From the NCBI GenBank assembly GCA_016716965.1, contig JADJUP010000035.1, forward strand, positions 1-46,214: a stretch of 46,214 nt of DNA. Reading direction: 5' to 3'. Made by a program: the position numbers and the translations under genes. Position 1 is the stretch's first letter. Every line of letters begins with the position of its first letter. Shown here one piece after another: positions 38,230 to 46,214 of this stretch. This stretch comes from Sulfuritalea sp. GTDB taxonomy: Bacteria > Pseudomonadota > Gammaproteobacteria > Burkholderiales > Rhodocyclaceae. Under the pieces are notes generated by a model, which saw nothing but the letters and a program-made list of their open reading frames with translations, ran no database searches and was not told the origin of the DNA.

Positions 38230-38339
38230 CGGCAGGATCCGGAATCGTTGGTTTCGCAAAAATCCGCAGCGTGGCGCGACACCGCGCTCGCCGGGCGGAT
38301 AGCCTAAACGAATTCCGCAGCACCTCATTTAAAACATAT

Positions 38340-38361
38340 TTTTATCAATGGCTTGATAAAA
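38340..38361. promoter_or_regulatory. Perfect inverted repeat between the moxR-type and SNF2 genes
   Basis: TTTTATCAA-TGGC-TTGATAAAA: 9-base arms in an AT-rich patch within the 280-base divergent region. It could be an operator shared by both promoters; no regulator is encoded next to it. Confidence 0.6.
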
Positions 38362-38509
38362 GTAATTGCGGGGCCGCAGATGGCTCGTGGGTCGCTCGGG
38401 GCGGCCGGCAACATGCGCAGCAGCCTGCCTGCCGCGTTCGCGAAACACTTTCCGCCGGCCGTCTGTGCTATGGTCGTCGACCCGCCCGATTCCCCATTCC
38501 AAGCCGCGC

Positions 38510-41500
38510 ATGTCCGCCATTCCAAGTTTCCAAAGCGAGGTCCCTGCCGGCTTCGAAGGCCAGTTCGACGCCAAGACCCTCGAACGCGGCCGGACCTATG
38601 CCGCCGAAGGGCGGGTGCGCATCGTCCGCGTCGCGCGGGCGCCGGGCGAAGTCCATGTCGAGGCCGAGGTGCAGGGGACGCGCGCACGACCCTACGAAGT
38701 CGATCTGTGGCTCGAAGTCGATGCGGAGGGTGACATCGTCGAGGTCGACAACGTGTGCATGTGTCCGGTCAAGGAAAACTGCAAGCATGTCGTCGCGGTG
38801 TTGCTGAGCGTGGGGCAGGGCGCCGACCTGGCTGCCGTCACCGGCCAGCAGGGCGCGGACCCGGCGCTGGCCAGCGACTTTCCCGAACCGGGGGCGGCGA
38901 CACTGAACTGGATCGCGTCACTCGACCTGCCGGAAATTCGTCCGCGACCGGAATCGCGCCCGCAGCCGCGGGTGGTTTACCTCCTGCAACCGGGGAATCC
39001 GCCCAGCCTCACGCTGGGCAAAAGCCGTCCGTTGAAGAAGGGCGGCTATGGCAAGCCGGCCACCTACCGGCCGCAGCCCTACGATCTGGGTGCCACGCGC
39101 AGCCATCGCGACTTCATCCTGGACGAGGACATCGCGCCGCTGCGCCTTTTCCTCGCCCTGCAGGCCGGCGGCGGCTACTACTACAACGACGCGGTGGACG
39201 TCACCAACGAGACCGGCGCCCTGCTGCTGCGCCTGGCGCTGCGCACCGGCCGTCTTCACCTTGCCGGGTTGGTCGAACTGCCGCTGGCGGCCGGTGCCAC
39301 GCTGCCGCTCGAGCTGCACTGGTCGCACAACGCGGCGGGCCTGCAGCAACTGGCGATCGACCTGCCGCCGGAACTGCAACTTATCCCGACCTCGCCGCTG
39401 TTCTACCTCGATACCGCGGCCGGCACCGTCGGTGAACTGCGCAGCGAGCTTTCCGAACAACTGCTGCGGCACCTGCTGCAGGCGCCGCCGCTGAACGAAG
39501 CCGAGGCGCCGCTGGTGAGGCAGAAGCTCGCCCAACTGGCGCGCGAACGGCGGCTGTCCCTGCCGCTGCCCGATGCCTCGGACGCGGTACCGGCGGGCCA
39601 GCCCGGCGCGCGCGTGGTGCTCACCCTGGGCCGCTTCCGCCATCTCGCCATGAGCCGCCTGCACGACGAAATGGCGCTCGCCGTGCTCCATTTCGAATAT
39701 CCCCAGGGACTCGACGTACTCGGCAGCGAGCGGCCATCGCCCTTCATGCGCCAGCGCGTCGATGGCCAGTGGCGCACGCTGCAGCGCGACCTGGAAACGG
39801 AAGGCCTGGTCTGGCGCCAACTGCAGTCGGTCGGACTCGAAAGCTGGCAGCGCGGCCTGGGCAGCTACCAGCGCCTGGAAGGCACGCCCGACGGCCTGAT
39901 GCCGCGCCGCAGCGACGTCGTCGGCTGGCTCGCCTTCCTCAACGAAGGCGTCCCGGAACTGGAACGCCAGGGCATCAAGGTCGAGTTCGCGGCGGACTTT
40001 CCATATTGCCTGGCGCAGGCCGAAGACTGGTTCGTCGCGGTCGAGGAAAGCGTCGGCAACGACTGGTTCGACCTCGACCTTGGCGTCAGCGTCGGCGGCG
40101 AACGCGTCAGCCTTGTGCCGCCGCTGCTGCGCCTGCTGCGCGAACAGCCGGACCTGCTCGGCGTGGTGCGCAGCCTCGACGACGCCGATCATTTTCCGGT
40201 CGCGCTCGACGCGCGGCGCATCCTGCCGGTGCCGGCCGGCCGGCTCAAGGCCTGGCTGCTGCCGCTGCTCGAGTTCCTCGACGAGGAAAGGCCGCGCCTG
40301 TCGCGCCACCACGCCGCGGCGCTGGCCGGGCTGGATGACCTGCCGACGCACTGGATCGGCGGCGAGGAGCTGCGCGCGCTGGGTCGCCGCCTGCGCGACT
40401 TTTCCGGCATCACCCGCTGCGAGCCGGCACCCGGTTTCACCGCGACGCTGCGTCCCTACCAGCAGGACGGCCTCGACTGGCTGCAGTTCCTGCGCGAATA
40501 CGGCCTGGCCGGGATACTCGCCGACGACATGGGCCTCGGCAAGACGGTGCAGACGCTGGCCCACCTGCACCTGGAGAAAGCCTCCGGGCGCGCCGACCGT
40601 CCCAGCCTGGTGGTCGCCACCACCAGCCTGATGGCCAACTGGCGCGACGAGGCGGCGCAGTTTGCGCCCGAACTCAAGGTGCTGACCCTGCACGGCAAGG
40701 ACCGCGCCGACCTGTTCGCCGACATCACCGGCGCCGACCTGGTGCTGACCACCTACCCGCTGCTGGTGCGCGACCGCGCCACGCTGCTGGCGCAGGACTG
40801 GCACCTGCTGGTGATGGACGAGGCGCAGTTCATCAAGAACCCCAAGGCGCAATCGCACCAGGTGGCGCGCCAGTTGAAGGCGCGGCATCGCCTGTCGCTG
40901 ACCGGCACGCCGCTGGAAAACCACCTCGGCGAACTCTGGGCGCAGTTCGATTTCCTGCTGCCCGGCCTGCTCGGCAACGGCAAGCGCTTCGTCCAGGTCT
41001 ATCGCACGCCGATCGAAAAGCTCGGCGACGAGGACATGCGCAGCCAGCTTGCGGAGCGCGTGCGGCCCTTCCTGCTGCGGCGGACCAAGGAACAGGTGCT
41101 GAAGGACCTGCCGCCGCGGACCGAGATGGTGCGCTGGGTCGAGATCGAGGGCGGCCAGCGCGACCTCTACGAATCCCTGCGCGTTGCCTTCGATCGCAAG
41201 CTGCGCGTTGCGCTCACCGAGCAGGGCGTGGGCCGCAGCCAGATCATGATCTTCGACGCGCTGCTCAAGCTGCGGCAGATCTGCTGCGATCCGCGCCTGG
41301 TCAAGCTGCCCGCCGCCGAAGCGCTGGTGAAAAAGGGCCACGCGCATTCCGCCAAGCTGGCCACGCTGATGGAAATGCTGGTCGAACTGCTCGACGAAGG
41401 GCGCAAGGTGCTGCTGTTTTCGCAATTCACCTCGATGCTGGCGCTGATCGAGATCGAACTGGAAAAGCTCGGCATCCCCTATGCCCGCCTGACCGGCCAG

Positions 41501-41874
41501 ACCCGCGACCGCGAAACCCCGATCGCCGATTTCCAGCAGGGCCGCGTGCCGCTGTTCCTGATCAGCCTCAAGGCCGGCGGCACCGGCCTCAACCTGACCG
41601 CCGCCGACACCGTGATCCACTACGACCCGTGGTGGAACCCGGCGGTCGAGGAGCAGGCCACGGCGCGCGCCCACCGCATCGGCCAGGACAAGCCGGTGTT
41701 CGTCCCAAGCTGATGACGCAGGGCACGGTCGAAGAAAAAATTCTCGCCCTGCAGGACCGCAAGCGTGGCCTGGCCGACCAGTTGATGCGCGGCCCGCAGG
41801 GCGAGGAGGTCGCCGCCGGCAGCCGCCTGATCACCGCCGGCGATCTCGACGTGCTGTTCCAGCCGCTCGGATAA
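38510..41874 (+). CDS. SWIM zinc-finger SNF2-family DNA helicase-like ATPase, one frameshift near 41705
   Basis: About 1121 residues. ATG at 38510 gives MSAIPSFQSEVPAGFEGQFD. N-terminal SWIM zinc finger CMCPVKENCKHVV (about 83-95), a large middle region, then SNF2 motor motifs: ILADDMGLGKTVQTLAHL (Walker A), MDEAQFIKN, LSLTGTPLENHLGELW, LLFSQFTSMLALIEIEL, SLKAGGTGLNLTAADTVIHY and ATARAHRIGQ. A base is missing near 41705 (GTTCGTCCCAAGC), giving a false stop; the other frame continues KLMTQGTVEEKILALQDRKR to 41874. SWIM proteins beside MoxR/VWA genes recall the E. coli yehLMPQ set. Confidence 0.93.
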
Positions 41875-41883
41875 GAACCAGCA

Positions 41884-42009
41884 AATTAATCTACTGCGCG
41901 AACCGGATCGGGGCTTGGGCGGTGCTCGCTATCCTCACATATAACGACATATGTTCCGGTAGCTGCGCTCCGACCGAACCCCCCTGCGGCTCGCTCGCGA
42001 CGATTTCTT
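41884..42009 (-). repeat. 126-bp structured dispersed repeat, copy 2
   Basis: Reverse-strand match, without gaps, to 19850-19975. It fills the gap between the SNF2 gene and the GST gene. The variable stem is ACATAT-GTCGTT-ATATGT, fully paired although four of its six pairs differ from copy 1 on both sides. Confidence 0.85.
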
Positions 42010-42091
42010 TGCAGGTTCTGAGTACCAGCATTCAATCGCATGCGAGAATCCGCCATCGTTTGAATCACCACCCGACAGAGGAGTCACCACC

Positions 42092-42750
42092 ATGCTGAAG
42101 CTGTATTACGGTCCCGGCGCCTGTTCCTTCGTGCCCCATGCCGCGCTGGAAGTGGTCAAGGCCACCGCCGGCGCGGAGTTCGAGACCCAGTCCGTCAAAG
42201 CTGCACAAGGGGCGAGCAGCACACGCCCGAATACCCGGCGCTGAATCCGCTGGGCCTGGTGCCGGTGCTGGTGGAAGACGGCAAGCCGCTGACCCAGATC
42301 GTGGCCATCTGCGATTACCTCGACCGGCGTTTTCCGCAGGCCGGCCTGCTGCCGGTTGACCCATGGCAGCGCGCGCAGGCGCTGTCTACCTTCGTCTGGA
42401 TGAACAACACCGTGCATCCGACCTTTACCCACGTTTTCCGTCCCTCCGCCTTCGCCGCGGGCGAGGACGCGCAGGCCGACGTCAGGAAGCTGGCGGTGGC
42501 CAAGTTCCGCGAGCACCTGGAGCGGATCCAGGCCATGACCGCCCATGCCGCGCCATGGCTGCAGGGCGACAAGCCGTCCTTCGTCGATTTCTACGCGCTG
42601 GTGTTCCTGCGCTGGGGGGGGCTGGCCGGCATCGATCCGGCTACGCTGCCCGCCTACAAGGCCTTCGTCGAGCGCGTCGCCGCGCATCCGGCGGTGGCGG
42701 CGGCGATGGCGCGCGAGGGCATCAAGCTCGAAACCTACAAGCCCGCCTGA
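42092..42750 (+). CDS. Glutathione S-transferase family protein (frameshifted near 42198-42212)
   Basis: About 219 residues after correction. Thioredoxin-like N-terminal domain MLKLYYGPGACSFVPHAALE, QSVKLHKGEQ, NPLGLVPVLVEDGKPLTQIV with the conserved cis-Pro, and a helical C-terminal domain (VDFYALVFLRWGGLAG, AFVERVAAHPAVAAAM). The SCSL-type start (GACSFVPH) suggests a beta-class bacterial GST. An extra A (TCAAAGC) and an extra G (AGGGGC) break the frame. ATG at 42092 follows GAGGAG. Detoxification role; substrate unknown. Confidence 0.87.
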
Positions 42751-42776
42751 GGCGAGGGACGCGCAGGGAGCAGGTC

Positions 42777-43702
42777 GTGGATCTCTTCGACGCATCCTTC
42801 GCCACGCGGCGCATCGCCGTCGGCGGCACGGACATCCATCTGCGGCTGCGGTCCAATCCGGGCAAGCCGGCGCTGCTGCTGCTGCACGGCTATCCCGAAA
42901 CGCATGCCATGTGGCATGCGCTGGCGCCGCTGCTCGCCGACAAGTATTCGCTGGTCATCCCCGACCTGCGCGGCTACGGCGATTCGGCCAAGCCGCCCTC
43001 GCTGCCGGACGCCGCGAACCAGTCCAAGCGCGCGATGGCGCAGGACATGGCCGAACTGATGACGGCGCTCGGCCACCCCGCGCTTCCACGTCGCCGGCCA
43101 CGACCGCGGCGCGCGTCACGCATCGGCTCTGCCTCGACCACGAGGCGCGCATCCTGAGCGCCTGCGTGATGGACATCGCGCCGACCCTGACCACCTTTGA
43201 GCTGACCGACCAGGCACTGGCCACCGCCTACTTCCACTGGTTCTTCCTGATCCAGGCGGCGCCGCTGCCCGAGCGCATGATCGCCGCCGATCCGGCTGGC
43301 TGGCTGCGCGGCTGCCTGTCGCGCTGGAGCATGGGCAACGACGCGGCCTTTGCCACCGACGCCGTCGCCGAGTTCGTCCGCTGCTTTTCCGACCCCGAGG
43401 CGATCCGCGCCAGTTGCGACGACTACCGCGCCGCCGCCGGCATCGACCTGGTCCACGATCGTGCCGAAGGCGAGCGCCGCCTGGGCGTGCCGCTGCTGGT
43501 GCTGTGGGGCGCACGCGGCTTTGTCGGCCGCAATTACGACGTGCTCGCGCTGTGGCGCGAAAAGGCCGCCGACGTGCGCGGCGCGGCGCTGGACTGCGGC
43601 CACTTCCTGCCCGAAGAACTGCCGGCGCAAGTCGCCGCGCAGCTGCTCGGATTCCTGCGCGGCAAAGACGGCGGGAAGCAGGCGTCGTTGCGAAACGGAT
43701 GA
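42777..43702 (+). CDS. Alpha/beta hydrolase, haloacetate dehalogenase-like, one frameshift near 43077
   Basis: About 308 residues after removing an extra C from CACCCCGC. GTG at 42777 with GGGAG upstream. Motifs are LLLLHGYPETHAMWH (oxyanion region), PDLRGYGDSAKP, the nucleophile elbow VAGHDRGARVTHRL (Asp nucleophile), VLWGARGFVGR and the catalytic His in DCGHFLPEE. The HGYPE and GHDRGAR pair is typical of fluoroacetate/haloacetate dehalogenases and related epoxide hydrolases; the substrate cannot be assigned. It lies 26 bases after the GST gene, likely one operon. Confidence 0.87.
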
Positions 43703-44043
43703 AAGTGGGGCGCTCAGCCCCCATTTCATTTCCCGGCAATCAAAGGCAAGTCGCTGACTATTCATGCGGCAAGGTCATTGTTTGCTGCCAAATTGACTTC
43801 ACGTTGTTTCGTGGGAAGCGATCTTTCAGGAAAATGGCCGGGCTGCGGGAATGATTCCAGGTGCTGGGTGGTCAAGCGCGGTTCCAGAATGCTCGCCAGG
43901 TGATCAATTCGTTAGTCCATTCGGGCTATTGTGTCGTTTGTGGTCGGGGCGGAGCTTTTTGGGCGAGTCTGGCGAAGTTCAGTATTTCAGACGAGGTGCG
44001 GCACGACTTTGCAAAGGCGACCTACCAAAGGAGGACATAACAA
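43703..44043. other. Intergenic region before the PEP-CTERM gene
   Basis: 341 bases of lower GC than the surroundings. No gene, repeat or convincing promoter seen. An AAGGAGG ribosome site ends it at about 44028-44034. Confidence 0.5.
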
Positions 44044-44867
44044 ATGAAGAAAAACAGTGGAAGTAAGGGGCAGCGATTTGCAATCCGCGCGGCATTCACG
44101 GCAATTTTCGGCCTTGCGACGACGGCACACGCACTTGTTGTCGAGACGGACATCGACGGCAGCGATGCAATATGGCTTGCCGGGCGCACCGATCTCGTCA
44201 TTCCTGCGGCCAACCTGCCCTGGGCGGGCGGCATGATTAGGCACGGCGGACCTACACCCGAGGAAATCCTCGAGACTCTGCCGCCGGGCTACGCGGTAAG
44301 CAGCGGCGACATCGTGCAGGTTCTCGATCCCGCCAGCGGAGGCATCAGTTTCTTCAACGGGATCGGCGGGACGTATTACGGCCCCGAGGGCAACGGAGTT
44401 CCCGGCAGTAGCTCCATAGGTTCGTTCGGCGGAATCAGTGGTTATCTGGGCACGCAGGGTGCCCTGGTCGGGGTCTTCCTTAACGACTCGGTACCGATCG
44501 GGCCGGCACCGACGACACTCAACTTTCAAATGCCGGGCTCGGTACGAACTTCTCCGTCCTGAATCCTGGAATTGGTCAGGTCTTCTATATCGGCAACGGC
44601 GTAAATTCGTCCCTCGCGTTTCAGCAATTTATTGCGCCGACTGGTGCGACCCGGGTCTTTTTCGGTATCACCGACGCATTCGGTTTCAATGGCGCACCGG
44701 GGGCGTTCGACGACAATGACGGTTCATACCGGATTCGTGTCGGGATCAACGAAAGCCCGAACAATCCAATTACAGCGGTCCCCGAACCTGAGACCTACGC
44801 CATGATGTTGGCGGGGCTGGGACTGCTTGGGTTGGTCGCCCGTCGCAGGAAGCCGAAGACAGCGTGA
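44044..44867 (+). CDS. PEP-CTERM sorted exported protein, one frameshift near 44540
   Basis: About 274 residues. Signal peptide (MKKNSGSKGQRFAIRAAFTA..., cut after AHA), a Gly/Ser-rich extracellular domain, and the exosortase signal AVPEPETYAMMLAGLGLLGL followed by VARRRK at the C-terminus. A base change in CCGGGCTCGG gives a false stop at 44562; the other frame continues GTNFSVLNPGIGQVFYIGNG to the stop at 44865-44867. The body has no recognised family. It implies an exosortase (EpsH/XrtA-like) elsewhere in the genome. AAGGAGG precedes the ATG; a strong terminator follows. Confidence 0.85.
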
Positions 44868-44888
44868 TTCACTTTCCGCTGCTGCAAG

Positions 44889-44917
44889 GAACGGGAGCTG
44901 CGGCTCCCGTTCTTTTT
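44889..44917 (+). terminator. Rho-independent terminator of the PEP-CTERM gene
   Basis: GAACGGGAGC-TGCG-GCTCCCGTTC followed by TTTTT: a perfect 10-bp stem with a 4-base loop, 22 bases after the stop codon. Confidence 0.93.
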
Positions 44918-45018
44918 GGTCACACGGAAAATTCATTTCCCAAGTCAGGTTGAGGCAAGAACAGGTCCGGTCCTGGGCGGTAGCCGTGGCGCGGATGAAG
45001 TCATCTTCCGATTCGATC

Positions 45019-45043
45019 AAAAGTCGGCGCTGGCGATACGGCG
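45019..45043 (+). repeat. Mini-repeat copy H (intergenic)
   Basis: AAAAGTCGGCGCTGGCGATA then CGGCG: matches the consensus exactly, in non-coding DNA between the PEP-CTERM and methyltransferase genes. Confidence 0.75.
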
Positions 45044-45231
45044 AGACATCGTCGTTGGCTGGCATTCCGGGGTATTTGCGGGCAATGAGCCATCAGCCGG
45101 TGACTTCGCATACCATTGCATGCCCTGCTTTCATGCGGCATCACCATTAATTTTCCGCAAACCACTCCCATGAACCGAAACCAGCGACTGGCGCGCGATG
45201 CCACCAGTTATCGAGTCGGAATCAAGCGCCC

Positions 45232-46214
45232 ATGCCAACACTGAACTGGGTAGGAAAGACAAGGTGGTGAATCACCACCATGACGTGCCATTCCGGGTGC
45301 TCAACAAGTGTCGACCTTCACCGCGCCGGCAGGCCTGCCGGCGAAACACGACTGACAACCGGATCATCCACGGCGACAATCTGGAGGCGCTGAAGAGCCT
45401 GCTGCCCGAGTTCGAAGGCCAGGTGAAGTGCATCTACATCGATCCGCCCTGGGCGAGGACCTGTCGCGGCACGACAAGTGGCTGTGCATGATGTATCCGC
45501 GTTTGAACCTGCTGCATCGGCTTTTGGCTAACGATGGCGTCATCTTTGTTTCGATAGACGACAACGAGGTCCACAACCTCTGGGCGATTTTGAACGAGAT
45601 ATTTGGGGCGGCAAATTTCGTCAAAACATGATCTGGCAGAAGATGGATAGCCCAAGTTCGAATTTCGGCGAGCGGGCTTTCTCGAACCTACCACGATCAC
45701 ATTGGTTTTCGCCAAGCGTCTGTCTGATTGCAAGCCGAAGCAGCTGCCAAGCCGAGATACTGAAGGATTACCCAGAGGTCGCTGATGATGGACGGCGGTG
45801 CCGTACCCGCCAGTTACGAAAGAATGGAAAGGCGGCACGCAGAGAAGATCGCGAGACGATGTGGTATCCAATGGAGGCGCCGGATGGTTCGAAAGTTTAA
45901 GCCCCGACACCAGAGAGGGCTGGGATGGGCGCTGGGCGATGGCAAGAAGGCTTTTGGGGAGGATGAAGAATGCTGAAAAGTGGTCTGGAAAATCGGGGAC
46001 CACGGATTTGGGTTCCATATCAGGGTCGAATGGGCTTGAAACATCCCAGCCATCCCAAACCTCATTCTTACTGATGTTGGCCAGAATCGCCAAGCAGGCG
46101 CTCCTGAATGACATGCTGGCACTGACCGCGGTTTTGACACACCAAAACCTTTGGGCCTAGTCGAGCGTATTGCGAAGTCACGCCGGATTCAGAGTCAGTT
46201 GTCGTTGATTCATT
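45232..46214 (+). pseudogene. Site-specific DNA methyltransferase (type III Mod-like), damaged and cut by the window end
   Basis: ATG at 45232 begins MPTLNWVGK, the usual start of this family, then (other frame) VVNHHHDVPFRVL, IIHGDNLEALKSLLPEFEGQ and IYIDPPW. The family normally continues DPPYNTGN... for about 30 residues; here DPPW runs straight into GEDLSRHDKWLCMMYPRLNL, so about 90 bases are missing, including the catalytic Tyr. Later pieces are VSIDDNEVHNLWAILNEIFG, MIWQK, HDHI, MWYPMEAPDGSKV, EGWDGRWA and, near 46130, GFDTPKPLGLVERIA. At least five further frame changes follow. As printed it cannot make an active enzyme; assembly error at a contig end is an alternative explanation. Confidence 0.82.

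Larger units (their letters stand above)
44868..45231. other. Intergenic region between PEP-CTERM and methyltransferase genes
   Basis: 364 bases. It holds a rho-independent terminator (44889-44917) and mini-repeat copy H (45019-45043). No gene seen. Confidence 0.6.

Noticed and set aside
38918..41674. 918-codon open frame on the minus strand
   Set aside because: Antisense to the SNF2 gene with its helicase motifs; no recognisable domain of its own.

Overview
This window looks like a chromosomal segment of a GC-rich betaproteobacterium, most likely of the Rhodocyclales / Sterolibacteriaceae type. The support is codon use, a glrK-qseG-glrR locus, a bidirectional Hox hydrogenase, a PEP-CTERM protein and very large PAS-rich hybrid kinases. 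The genus is inference. No tRNA, rRNA, CRISPR array or intact transposon was seen.

Layout, left to right. (1) 1-1222, minus: a trpB2-type tryptophan synthase beta chain running off the left edge, with several indels. (2) 1442-6301, plus: a molybdenum-hydroxylase maturation module (XdhC, a molybdopterin-binding/cytidylyltransferase fusion, a type II cysteine desulfurase, a SufU-like scaffold, DUF2889) with overlapping genes. (3) 6466-10456: an Ala/Arg/Glu-rich coiled-coil membrane protein, a 6-TM hybrid histidine kinase, and a convergent TauE-like permease. (4) 10636-14693, minus: the glrK-qseG-glrR envelope-stress system, followed by a small glycine-zipper lipoprotein gene with a textbook sigma-54 promoter and two GlrR-type TGTC-N10-GACA sites. 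(5) 15150-17767: redoxin plus cytochrome P460 divergent from an HxlR regulator, then a YcgR-like PilZ protein. (6) 17854-23060, minus: the NAD-reducing [NiFe] hydrogenase operon hoxFUYHW behind an FNR-type box, with a 126-bp dispersed repeat inserted between hoxY and hoxH. (7) 23334-34497: a second 6-TM hybrid kinase with HPt, an HD-domain protein, NikR, a glyoxalase-like protein, a 1524-residue multi-PAS hybrid kinase behind another FNR-type box, and a nickel transporter behind a NikR-type palindrome. (8) 34670-41874: a MoxR ATPase / VWA-metallopeptidase / accessory operon divergent from a SWIM-SNF2 helicase. (9) 41884-46214: the second copy of the 126-bp repeat, a GST, an alpha/beta hydrolase, a PEP-CTERM protein, and a damaged DNA methyltransferase at the right edge.

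Genes that work together: HoxFUYH and its protease HoxW need nickel, and NikR plus the NiCoT permease are encoded 4-16 kb away. The XdhC / cytidylyltransferase / desulfurase / SufU set would prepare sulfurated molybdenum cofactor for an enzyme outside the window. GlrK/GlrR would drive the adjacent lipoprotein gene.

The most unusual signals are two dispersed repeat families. One is a 126-bp element whose two copies differ mainly by compensatory changes in a stem. The other is a mini-repeat of about 24 bp found between genes and also in-frame in linkers of unrelated proteins.

Data quality: single-base indels cluster in both ends (about 1-3060 and 41700-46214), with isolated ones near 5057, 24720 and 28665. 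Genes affected are given as one span with the break noted.
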